Source: Planctomycetota bacterium
Lineage (GTDB): Bacteria > Planctomycetota > UBA1135 > UBA2386
Assembly (NCBI GenBank): GCA_016794425.1
Contig: JAEUHR010000059.1
Location: forward strand, 62,001 to 126,000
Length of the DNA stretch: 64,000 bases
Reading direction: 5' to 3'
Part shown: positions 1 through 6,710 of the stretch, piece after piece
How positions within the stretch are numbered: position 1 is the first letter of the stretch
Layout: each line of letters opens with the position of its first letter
Made by a program: the position numbers and the translations under genes
Notes under the pieces: generated by a model
What the model was told of the DNA's origin: nothing
Seen by the model: only the letters and a program-made list of their open reading frames with translations
The model's database searches: none

Positions 1-438
1 GTACTCACGCGCCTGCGTCGCCTGTGCCGCGACGTCCGCGCCGGTGTCGAGGCCGATGCCGCCGGTCAGGTACTGCCAGAAGTAGAACGCGCACCACGCC
101 TCGATGACGACGTAGTAGAAGTAGACGCCGAGCGGGATCAGCACGCCGCAGATGCCGGCGTAGCGGCCGACACCGCCCTTGGTCCAGATGCCGAGGATCG
201 CGGGCGCGCTGTGGAAGCCCTTGCGACCGCCGTAGCGTCCCATCGCCCACTCGGCCCACCCGATCGGGATGCCGAGGAACACCAGCGCCAGGAAGTACGG
301 GATCATGAAGGCGCCGCCGCCGTTCTCGGCGGCATTGCCCGGGAACCGCAGGAAGTTGCCGAGACCGACCGCCGAACCGGCGACCGCGAGGATGACACCG
401 AGGCGCGAGCCCCACTGCTGCGTGGACTGGTTCTTCAT
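1..438 (-). CDS. Sodium-dependent transporter, NSS/SNF family (N-terminal part, runs off the window)
   Basis: The 146 visible codons start at the ATG complementary to 436-438 and run open to base 1. The sequence begins with a polar stretch and WGSRLGVILAVAGSAVGLGN, followed by FLRFPGNAAENGGGAFMIPY. This is the unwound first transmembrane helix that binds Na+ and substrate in neurotransmitter:sodium symporters. Two more hydrophobic helices follow (about residues 45-65 and 90-115). The family couples Na+ entry to uptake of amino acids or amines across the inner membrane. The substrate cannot be read from this part. The rest, about 300 or more residues, lies outside the window. The gene diverges from the VOC gene at 572. 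Confidence 0.9.
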   Translation of the reverse strand, partial: MKNQSTQQWGSRLGVILAVAGSAVGLGNFLRFPGNAAENGGGAFMIPYFLALVFLGIPIGWAEWAMGRYGGRKGFHSAPAILGIWTKGGVGRYAGICGVLIPLGVYFYYVVIEAWCAFYFWQYLTGGIGLDTGADVAAQATQAREY

Positions 439-571
439 GGGCGACGTGAGAGCACGCGGGACTGTCCCGCTGGTGGCGCGGCGATGCAACCGACTGTCCC
501 GGGAAAGACGCGCGGCACCGCGGCTCGCCTCTTTCCGACGGCCGCCGTACGCGCTTGAATGCGCGCCGCCC

Positions 572-1054
572 ATGGCCGCCAAGAAGCAGAAGGCGCATCC
601 CAACGCGATCCATCTGACCGTCGCGAACGTGCCGCGCTCGTCGCGCTGGTACGCCGAGAAGCTCGGCTTCGAGCTGACCGAGGCCTACCCCGACGCGGAG
701 CGGCCGGTGTGGGCCAACCTGGTGCTGAACGGCCAGACCGTGATGCTCGGCGAACTGCCGACGCTGCAGGAAGCGCGGGGCCTCGGCATGGACCCGGCCG
801 AGATCGAGGTGCTGAAGCAGGACGCGCGGCAGTTCGCCCGCGGCACGCCCGGCGTCGGCGTCACCTACTACGTCGCGGTGCGCAACGTCGACGCGTTCGC
901 GCGCCGCCTCAAGAAGCAGCGCCTGAAGCCGCTGCTGCCGCCGAAGACGCAGTTCTACGGCCTGCGCGACTGCCACGTCGTCGATCCCGACGGCTACCGG
1001 CTGGTGTTCTACACGCGCGTGCCGGCACCGGCCGGCGCACCGGCCGCGGGCTAG
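572..1054 (+). CDS. VOC (glyoxalase/bleomycin-resistance fold) protein
   Basis: This 160-residue protein has the paired beta-alpha-beta-beta-beta layout of the vicinal oxygen chelate family. It begins with NAIHLTVANVPRSSRWYAEKLGFEL and ends with the typical VVDPDGYRLVFYT strand. Family members are small metal-dependent dioxygenases, isomerases or drug-binding proteins. The specific substrate cannot be told. The ATG at 572 was chosen because the domain starts about 10 residues later; longer in-frame versions only add low-complexity sequence. No clear ribosome-binding site is seen. The gene converges on the GalT-like gene, with a GC hairpin between the two stop codons. A second VOC protein sits at 18729, only distantly similar. 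Confidence 0.85.
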   Translation: MAAKKQKAHPNAIHLTVANVPRSSRWYAEKLGFELTEAYPDAERPVWANLVLNGQTVMLGELPTLQEARGLGMDPAEIEVLKQDARQFARGTPGVGVTYYVAVRNVDAFARRLKKQRLKPLLPPKTQFYGLRDCHVVDPDGYRLVFYTRVPAPAGAPAAG

Positions 1055-1060
1055 ACGGCG

Positions 1061-1075
1061 CGGGCCGGGGGCCCG
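1061..1075. terminator. GC-rich hairpin between convergent genes
   Basis: CGGGCC, a GGG loop and GGCCCG form a perfect six-base stem in the 37-base gap between two stop codons. A second short stem (GGTGC...GCACC) follows directly. There is no T-run, so this is at best a Rho-assisted or bidirectional pause site. Confidence 0.35.
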
Positions 1076-1091
1076 GTGCCGCAGCGCACCG

Positions 1092-2009
1092 TCAGCGGCG
1101 CGCCGCGAGTCCGGCCCGCAGGCGTGCAGCCGCCAGCGTGGCCGGGATCGAGTTGATGTACATGTCGCCGCCGAGCTCGAGGCCCGCCATCTGCCCGGTG
1201 CGCGGCTGCAGCTCGAGGTGCCAGTGGAACCGCGCGCCGGGCACGCGGTGCAGCCACAGGTTGCAGGCCGGCCGGCCGTAGGCCTGCGCCAGCGCCGTGA
1301 ACAAGGCGTGCAGCGCGGTCGCCAGCGACTCGAGGTCGGTGGTCAGGAAGTCGTCGTCGCAGCGCCGCGGCAGGAGCCAGGTCTCGTTCGGCAGCTTCGG
1401 CGGTTCCGGCGCCAGCACGGCGTGGTGCGCGGTCGCGAACACGAGCCGCTGCTCGGCGGCCGCCGTCGCCAGCGTCGCGCACCACGGGCAGGCGCCGAGC
1501 GCGCGCGCGGCCTGCAGCTCGAGCTGCAGCCGCGGCGGCAGTTCGGCGAGGCCGAGCACCTGGCTGTGGTTGTGCGCGATCGACGCGCCGGCGATCGCGC
1601 CGACGTTCTTGAACAGGAACGTGCAGCGCACGCCGGGCCGGGCCTCGAGCGCGCGCACGCGCCGCTGCCACAGTGCCAGGCACCGGCGCCAGGTCGCGAC
1701 GTCGAGGTCGGCGGGTTGTTCGGCGTGGTGGTGGCCCTCGGCGATCACTTCGTGGTGTTCGTTGGCCGGGTACTTGTTCGGGAACGCGCGCGCGATCCAG
1801 CCCGGGCCGTCGGCGCGGCCGCGGTCGCGCTCGGCATCGACTTCGGGCGGCGTCTCGGCCTCGTGGCCCTCGCAGAACGGGCACGGCGCACTGCCGGCGC
1901 CGGCGCCAGTGTGCAGCGGCCGCTTCTGCCGCAGCGGCGCCATCAGGATCGGCCGTCCGGTGGTCGGGTCGACCAGCAGGCGCGGCGGTTCGACGGGGCC
2001 GTCGGTCAT
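1092..2009 (-). CDS. galT: Galactose-1-phosphate uridylyltransferase-like nucleotidyltransferase (HIT fold)
   Basis: A 305-residue protein of the GalT/COG1085 type. CPFC at residues 43-46 and a second CPWC near residue 175 look like zinc ligands. HNHSQ at 146-150 is the H-x-H-x-Q catalytic motif, with His148 as the expected nucleotidylated histidine, and FPNKYPA precedes it as in the family. These enzymes move UMP or AMP between nucleotide sugars and sugar phosphates. The canonical motif is HPHGQ, so the true substrate may be another hexose-1-phosphate, as in the ADP-glucose phosphorylase branch. The start overlaps the stop of the upstream cytochrome-like gene by four bases (ATGA), so the two are probably translated together. 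Confidence 0.75.
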   Translation of the reverse strand: MTDGPVEPPRLLVDPTTGRPILMAPLRQKRPLHTGAGAGSAPCPFCEGHEAETPPEVDAERDRGRADGPGWIARAFPNKYPANEHHEVIAEGHHHAEQPADLDVATWRRCLALWQRRVRALEARPGVRCTFLFKNVGAIAGASIAHNHSQVLGLAELPPRLQLELQAARALGACPWCATLATAAAEQRLVFATAHHAVLAPEPPKLPNETWLLPRRCDDDFLTTDLESLATALHALFTALAQAYGRPACNLWLHRVPGARFHWHLELQPRTGQMAGLELGGDMYINSIPATLAAARLRAGLAARR

Positions 2010-2455
2010 CGCTGCACCCGTTCGTGCGCGTCGTGGCAGTCGCCGCAGTGGCGCTGGCGGCCGCCGAGGAAGCGGTCACTGGCGATGTCGCCGTGCGCCT
2101 GCCGCGCCTCCAGCGCGACCTCGAGCAACCAGGCCTCGGCGTCGCGCGCCATGCGCGCGAAACCGGGCACGCTGCGGTCCTCGTGTACGCCGTAGCCGAG
2201 CCGCAGCAGTTCGGCCGCTGCGTTGGCATCGGCGGCCACCGCGCGCAGGTCGCCGAACGGCGGCCGCAGCAGCGCGGTCTCGATGCGTTCGTAGTGCAGC
2301 TTGACCTGCTTCATCGCGCGCGCCCAGTCGTCCGGTGCGGCTGCCGCGGCGGCGGGCGGCAGCGGCGCCGGGCCGGGGGCGCTGCTGCTGCTGCTGCTGC
2401 AGGCGACGGCGAGCAGGGCGGCGCCCAACAGCGGCGGGATCGGGCGGCGGGACAT
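2006..2455 (-). CDS. Cytochrome c'-like lipoprotein (hypothetical)
   Basis: A 149-residue protein with a short signal peptide and lipobox (LLAVACS), so it is probably anchored in a membrane facing the periplasm. A serine run and an Ala/Pro linker follow, then about 100 residues of likely helix. Near the C-terminus is CGDCH (residues 137-141), a haem-binding CxxCH. A four-helix bundle with CxxCH a few residues from the end is the arrangement of cytochrome c' and c-556 proteins. That match is inferred from layout, not from extensive sequence identity. It is the first gene of a pair with the GalT-like gene. A role in electron transfer or gas binding is possible but not shown. Confidence 0.65.
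   Translation of the reverse strand: MSRRPIPPLLGAALLAVACSSSSSSAPGPAPLPPAAAAAAPDDWARAMKQVKLHYERIETALLRPPFGDLRAVAADANAAAELLRLGYGVHEDRSVPGFARMARDAEAWLLEVALEARQAHGDIASDRFLGGRQRHCGDCHDAHERVQR
2381..2400. repeat. GCT trinucleotide run
   Basis: Six to seven tandem GCT units encode, on the minus strand, the serine run just after the lipobox cysteine of the cytochrome-like lipoprotein. Such tracts can change length by slippage without shifting the frame. Confidence 0.7.
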
Positions 2456-2489
2456 CGGCCGAACACTCTAGCGGTGCGGCCACCGCGCG

Positions 2490-3851
2490 TCAGCGAGCCA
2501 GTCCTGCGCGCTGCAACACGGCCGGCAGCGCCGCCTGCGCGTCGGCGCGCACCGCGCGCGGATCGAAGTGGCACGGCTTGCCGTCTGCGACCACGAACGC
2601 ACCGCCGCACAGCACCGCCTGCAGGTGGCGTTCGCCGGCCGCGTAGACCAGCGCCGACGCGAGCTGCGCCGGCGTCGCGGTCGCGAGCGGCAGCGCCGCG
2701 TCGTCGAGGTCGAACAGCAGCACGTCGGCGCGCAGGCCTTTGGCGAGCCGGCCGACCCGATCGTCGAGGCCGAGCGCGATCGCGCCGCCGCGCGTCGCGG
2801 TCCACAGCGCCTGCTCGGCGCGCCACGCCCCGGGGCCCGCCGCGAGGTTCTGCAGCAGTGCCGCCTGGCGCAGTTCCGTCAGCATCGACAGCCGGTTGTT
2901 GCACGGCGCGCCGTCGGCGCCGAGCGCTACGCGCAGGCCGAGCGCGCGGTAGGCCGCGATCGGCGCGATGCCGGAGCCGAGCTTCAGGTTCGTGCTGGGG
3001 CAGTGCAGCACCGCGGTGTCGCTGGCCTGCAGCAGCTCGCGTTCGCGCGCGGTCGTGTGCACGCAGTGCGCGAGCGCCGTGCGCGGCCCGAGCAGGCCCT
3101 GCGCGTGCAGCACCTCGACGTAGTCACGGCCGAACCGCGCCCGCACCGCGGCGACTTCGCTCGGGTGCTCGTCGGCGTGCGTGTGCACGCGCAGCCCGTG
3201 CCGCCGCGCCAGGTCGGCCGCCGCGGCGGCCAGTTCGTCGCTGCACGACAGCAGGAAGCGCGGCGCGACCGCGATCTCGAGCCGCCCGTCGCGGCCGTGG
3301 AACGCGCGCCGCAGCGCGTCGGTGGTCGCGATCGCCGCCGCCGCGGTGGTCGGCATGCCGGCCGGCACGCCGCCGTCGGCGAGGTCCATCAGGCAATTGC
3401 CGACGATCGCGACCAGACCGGCCGCCAGCGCGGCTTCGGCGACGACCTCGGCGTGGCGCACCGATTCCATCGTCTGCACGGTCGTGGTGCCGGTTGCCAG
3501 CAGTTCCGCGAACGTCAGCTGCGCGCTGGCGCGCGTCGACGCCGCGTCGTGCGCGTGTTCGAGCGGCCAGATCCGCTCGCGCAGCCAGTCCAGCAGCGGC
3601 AGGTCGTCGGCGAGGCCGCGGAACAGCGTCTGCGTCGCGTGCACGTGGCCCTGCACGAAGCCGGGCAGCGCAACCGCGCCGCGGCCCGCGACCACGCGTT
3701 CGCCCGGCATCGGCACCAGCGCGCCGAGGTCGACGATGCGGTCGCCGGCGCAACGCAGCGCGCCGCGGCGCAGGCGGCCGAGCGGGGCGTCCGGTGGCCC
3801 GTCCATCGGCACGAGCCAGACGTCGTCGAGCAGCCAGGTCGCGGCGGTCAT
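2490..3851 (-). CDS. Amidohydrolase, S-adenosylhomocysteine/5-methylthioadenosine deaminase type
   Basis: A 453-residue metal-dependent hydrolase of the ATZ/TRZ-like amidohydrolase family. Seen in order are an N-terminal beta domain, GFVQGHVHATQTLFRG (HxH metal ligands), HTHADEHPSE, LAHCVHT and GADGAPCNN with the metal-binding aspartate. The family deaminates SAH, methylthioadenosine, cytosine, guanine-like or triazine compounds. The HxH-TQT-LFRG sequence and the conserved D-G-A-P-C-N-N fit the SAH/MTA/8-oxoguanine deaminase branch best. The ATG at 3849-3851 overlaps the upstream lipoprotein stop by four bases. A longer open frame exists upstream but overlaps that lipoprotein and lacks family homology. 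Confidence 0.85.
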   Translation of the reverse strand: MTAATWLLDDVWLVPMDGPPDAPLGRLRRGALRCAGDRIVDLGALVPMPGERVVAGRGAVALPGFVQGHVHATQTLFRGLADDLPLLDWLRERIWPLEHAHDAASTRASAQLTFAELLATGTTTVQTMESVRHAEVVAEAALAAGLVAIVGNCLMDLADGGVPAGMPTTAAAAIATTDALRRAFHGRDGRLEIAVAPRFLLSCSDELAAAAADLARRHGLRVHTHADEHPSEVAAVRARFGRDYVEVLHAQGLLGPRTALAHCVHTTARERELLQASDTAVLHCPSTNLKLGSGIAPIAAYRALGLRVALGADGAPCNNRLSMLTELRQAALLQNLAAGPGAWRAEQALWTATRGGAIALGLDDRVGRLAKGLRADVLLFDLDDAALPLATATPAQLASALVYAAGERHLQAVLCGGAFVVADGKPCHFDPRAVRADAQAALPAVLQRAGLAR

Positions 3852-4228
3852 GGTGGGCCGAGCACCTCGACGAGGTCCGCGCCCGGCAGCACTTCGTCGG
3901 GCCGCAGCGGCCGACCGCCGGGCGGCGCGTAGCTGCGGTAGTGGCAGTGCACGCGCACGCGGGTGCCCGGTTCGTAGAGCAGCCAGCGTTCGCCGGCCGG
4001 GCCGAACCGTTCGGCGGTCGGCGGCGGCACGGCGCCGAGGTCGTGCACGATCAGCGCCGCGGTCGTCGCCGGCAGCGGCAGCCGGCCGTCGCCGGGCACC
4101 ACGAACTCGGCCGCGACCACGTGTTCGCGGAAGGCCGGGAAGCGCGCCTCGGGCAGCGTCGAGCAGGCAGTGGCGGCCAGCAGCGGCAGCAGCCACGCGC
4201 GTGCGGTGGGGAGGTCGGTCGGTAGCAT
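3848..4228 (-). CDS. Small lipoprotein of unknown function
   Basis: A 126-residue protein with a signal peptide and lipobox (LLAATACS), then a compact, mostly beta-rich region with no family I recognise. Its last codons overlap the ATG of the amidohydrolase (ATGA), so the two form an operon. Its start codon lies only six bases from the start codon of the divergent propeller gene at 4235, so the two cannot have conventional separate promoter regions. Confidence 0.6.
   Translation of the reverse strand: MLPTDLPTARAWLLPLLAATACSTLPEARFPAFREHVVAAEFVVPGDGRLPLPATTAALIVHDLGAVPPPTAERFGPAGERWLLYEPGTRVRVHCHYRSYAPPGGRPLRPDEVLPGADLVEVLGPP
4223..4228 (+). promoter_or_regulatory. -10-like TAGCAT, six bases before the ATG at 4235
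   Basis: TAGCAT shares four of six bases with TATAAT and ends exactly six bases before the start codon. This places a predicted transcription start on or next to the A of ATG, implying a leaderless mRNA. The hexamer overlaps the start codon of the divergent lipoprotein gene. No good -35 is seen. Confidence 0.45.
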
Positions 4229-4234
4229 GAGCCG

Positions 4235-5104
4235 ATGGCGGGCGGTGTGGCCGTGCGGGCCAATCTACTGTGCGTGACCTGGTCGGCGGCGCGCGGCCAC
4301 GTGTTCCTGTTCGACCTCGAAGCGGCGCGCCCGGTCTCGGCATGGACGCTGCCGGCCGGTTCGCGAGGCTACTCGGACGCGGCGGGGGTCGCCATCGACC
4401 CGCACTTCCAGATCCTCGTCGCCGACCCGCACGGCGATCGCGTCTGCCACTTCAGCGCGTTCGGCCGCCACCTCGGCGACTTCGGCGCTATGGCGCCGCC
4501 GGTTGGCGACGCCGCGCGCGATCGCGCCGGCGTGCTGGACCGCCCGCACGCGGTCGCGCTGCTCGGCGACACCGTGCTGGTGGCCTGCGGCGACCATCCG
4601 CGCCGCAACGGTGTGCAGCGCTTCGCGCGCGACGGACGGTCGCTGCGCTCGCTGCCGTGCGGCGGCGACGCCGACGCGAAGTTCGGTGCGCCGCGCGCGC
4701 TCTGGGTCGACCGCGACGGCGTGCTGGTCGCCGACACGCTGCAGGGCCGGGTGCAGCGGTTCCGGGCCGACGGCGCCTTCGTCAGCCACCTGACCTGGAC
4801 GCCGCGCGGCGTGCTGGCCCGGCCGATCGCCGTGCAGCGCGATGCCGGCGGGCGGGTGCTGGTCGTCGACGTCGGCGACGAACCCGGGGTCTTCGCGATC
4901 GGCGCGGCCGGCGAACGGCAGCCGGTGGCGGCGATCCAGGCCGAGTGCCGGGAGCCGATCGCCCTGACGGCCGACGAACGCGGCCGCGTCTACGTGCTGG
5001 ACCACGGCGGCGAACGCGTCGTGCGCTTCGCGCGCGACCTCACGTTCGAGCAGGTGGTGGTCGATCTGCGCGAGCACCTCGACGAGTTCCCGCTGCGCTC
5101 GTGA
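4235..5104 (+). CDS. NHL-type beta-propeller protein
   Basis: A 289-residue protein built from repeated blades of the form 'VAIDPHFQILVADPHGDRVCHF', 'ALWVDRDGVLVADTLQGRVQRF', 'IAVQRDAGGRVLVVDVGDEPGVF' and 'LTADERGRVYVLDHGGERVVRF'. This is the NHL/six-bladed propeller pattern. There is no signal peptide, so a cytoplasmic location is likely unless a GTG further in is used (GTG codons at 4247, 4253 and 4274 are in frame). Propellers of this kind bind proteins or ligands, and no catalytic role can be read. The start has no ribosome-binding site but has a -10-like hexamer six bases upstream. Confidence 0.75.
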   Translation: MAGGVAVRANLLCVTWSAARGHVFLFDLEAARPVSAWTLPAGSRGYSDAAGVAIDPHFQILVADPHGDRVCHFSAFGRHLGDFGAMAPPVGDAARDRAGVLDRPHAVALLGDTVLVACGDHPRRNGVQRFARDGRSLRSLPCGGDADAKFGAPRALWVDRDGVLVADTLQGRVQRFRADGAFVSHLTWTPRGVLARPIAVQRDAGGRVLVVDVGDEPGVFAIGAAGERQPVAAIQAECREPIALTADERGRVYVLDHGGERVVRFARDLTFEQVVVDLREHLDEFPLRS

Positions 5105-5410
5105 ACCGCGCGCTTTCCACAGTGCAAAGAACTCGCGAAGCGAACTTGCGCCGCCGCGAACACACGGTAAGAAGGGACGTGTTCGGTGGTCGCACGCAGC
5201 GACCGGTCAGCCACTCGACCGAACTTGTGGACAACGATCCACGGACCGCCGGCGAGCCCTCTCGCCAGCGGGTGCGGCGGGTGGGGTCGGTGCGCGCGGA
5301 CGCCGGGACTCGTTCTCGTTTTTCCGTGGCCTGACGTCGGCGGCGGTGCTTCCGGGTGACCGGAGCTTTGGCCATGCCTCTGCGAGGTGCCGGCGCGTTT
5401 GGGAGGCTCC
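5105..5410. other. 306-base intergenic region before murA
   Basis: No gene is seen here, and the region is less GC-rich than its surroundings. It holds TTTCCACAG (5114-5122) and TTGTGGACAA (5225-5234; TTGTCCACAA on the other strand), both close to DnaA-box consensus sequences. It also holds a six-base inverted repeat, GGTCGC-ACGCA-GCGACC, around 5192-5208 and a TTTTT run near 5319-5323 without a convincing stem. GGGAGG at 5401-5406 is the ribosome-binding site of murA. Confidence 0.6.
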
Positions 5411-6682
5411 TTGGATCGAATCCGCATCCGGGGTGGCCGCGATCTTCGCGGCACCGTTCGTGTCTCTGGTAGCAAGAATGGCGCGCTGCCGATCCTGGCG
5501 GCGTCGTTGCTCGTCGACGGTCCGATCCGGCTGCGCAACATGCCGCGGCTGACCGACGTCGAGAACCTGCTGCGCATCCTCGGCCGGCTCGGCGTCGTGC
5601 ACCAATGGCACGACGACGGCTCGCTCGAACTCGAGGCCAAGGACAAGACCGTCTACACGGCGCCGTACGACCTGGTCCGCACGATGCGCGCCAGTTTCGT
5701 CGTGCTGGGCCCGCTGTGGGCGCGCCGCGGTGTCGCGCGCGTCAGCTACCCGGGCGGCTGCGTGTTCGGCCACCGGCCGGTCGACCTGCACCTGAAGGGC
5801 TTCCGCGACATCGGCGGCAACGTCGACCTCGCCGACGGTTACGTGACGATCAGCGGTCCGCCGCTCGGCGGCGCGGTGTTCCTCGGCGGCAACATGGGTT
5901 CGACGGTGCTCGGCACCGCGAACGTCGTGATGGCGGCGACGCTGGCCAAGGGCACGACCTACATCGAGTCGGCCGCGATGGAGCCGGAGGTCGAGGACCT
6001 CTGCCACTTCCTGAACGCGTGCGGCGCGCAGATCCGCGGCATCGGCAGCCACCTGCTCGAGATCGACGGCGTCGAGACGCTGCACGGCTGCGAGTGGTCG
6101 ATGATCCCCGACCGCATCGAGGCCGGCACGTTCCTGTGCGGTGCGATCATGACCAACAGCGACGTCACGGTGCAGGACTGCAACCCGATGCACCTGCTCG
6201 CGGTGGTCGACCGCCTGCGCGCCGCCGGCGCCAAGCTCGAACTCGGCCGCGACTCGATCCGCAACGTGCCGACCGGCAGCGGTCGCCTGCGCGCGGTCGA
6301 CGTCACGACGATGGCCTACCCGGGCTTCCCGACCGATCTGCAGGCGCAGTTCATGGCGCTGATGGCGCGCGCCGACGGCGTGTCGGTGATCACCGAGAAG
6401 ATCTACCCCGAGCGCTTCATCCACGCCGCCGAGCTGCAGCGGCTCGGCGCGCGGATTCGGCGCGAAGGCCCGAGCGCGATCATCGAGGGCACCGAGGAAC
6501 TGCGCGGCGCGCCGGTGATGGCCAGCGACCTGCGCGCGTCGGCGAGCCTCGTGCTCGCCGGTCTCGTCGCGCGCGGCTCGACCGACGTGCGCCGCGTCTA
6601 CCACATCGACCGCGGTTACGAGCGCATCGAGCAGAAGCTGCACGGCATCGGCGCCGACATCGAGCGCATCAGCGAAGGCTGA
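5411..6682 (+). CDS. murA: UDP-N-acetylglucosamine 1-carboxyvinyltransferase
   Basis: MurA transfers enolpyruvate from phosphoenolpyruvate to UDP-GlcNAc, the first committed step of peptidoglycan synthesis in the cytoplasm. The 423-residue product has SGSKNGALPIL with Lys22-Asn23 at the same numbering as E. coli, and YPGGCVFGHRPVDLHLKGF with Cys117 at the position of the catalytic cysteine, the target of fosfomycin. The start chosen is TTG at 5411, because GGGAGG lies four bases upstream and the protein then begins MDRIRIRGG like other MurA proteins. A GTG at 5387 would add eight residues. The gene converges on the FHA-Lon gene. Confidence 0.95.
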   Translation: MDRIRIRGGRDLRGTVRVSGSKNGALPILAASLLVDGPIRLRNMPRLTDVENLLRILGRLGVVHQWHDDGSLELEAKDKTVYTAPYDLVRTMRASFVVLGPLWARRGVARVSYPGGCVFGHRPVDLHLKGFRDIGGNVDLADGYVTISGPPLGGAVFLGGNMGSTVLGTANVVMAATLAKGTTYIESAAMEPEVEDLCHFLNACGAQIRGIGSHLLEIDGVETLHGCEWSMIPDRIEAGTFLCGAIMTNSDVTVQDCNPMHLLAVVDRLRAAGAKLELGRDSIRNVPTGSGRLRAVDVTTMAYPGFPTDLQAQFMALMARADGVSVITEKIYPERFIHAAELQRLGARIRREGPSAIIEGTEELRGAPVMASDLRASASLVLAGLVARGSTDVRRVYHIDRGYERIEQKLHGIGADIERISEG

Positions 6683-6710
6683 GCGGCCACACCGGCGCGG
6701 CGCCGCGTGC

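Noticed and set aside
5281..5340. TTTTT run near 5319-5323 as a terminator
   Set aside because: No convincing stem precedes it, and the upstream gene ends more than 200 bases earlier.
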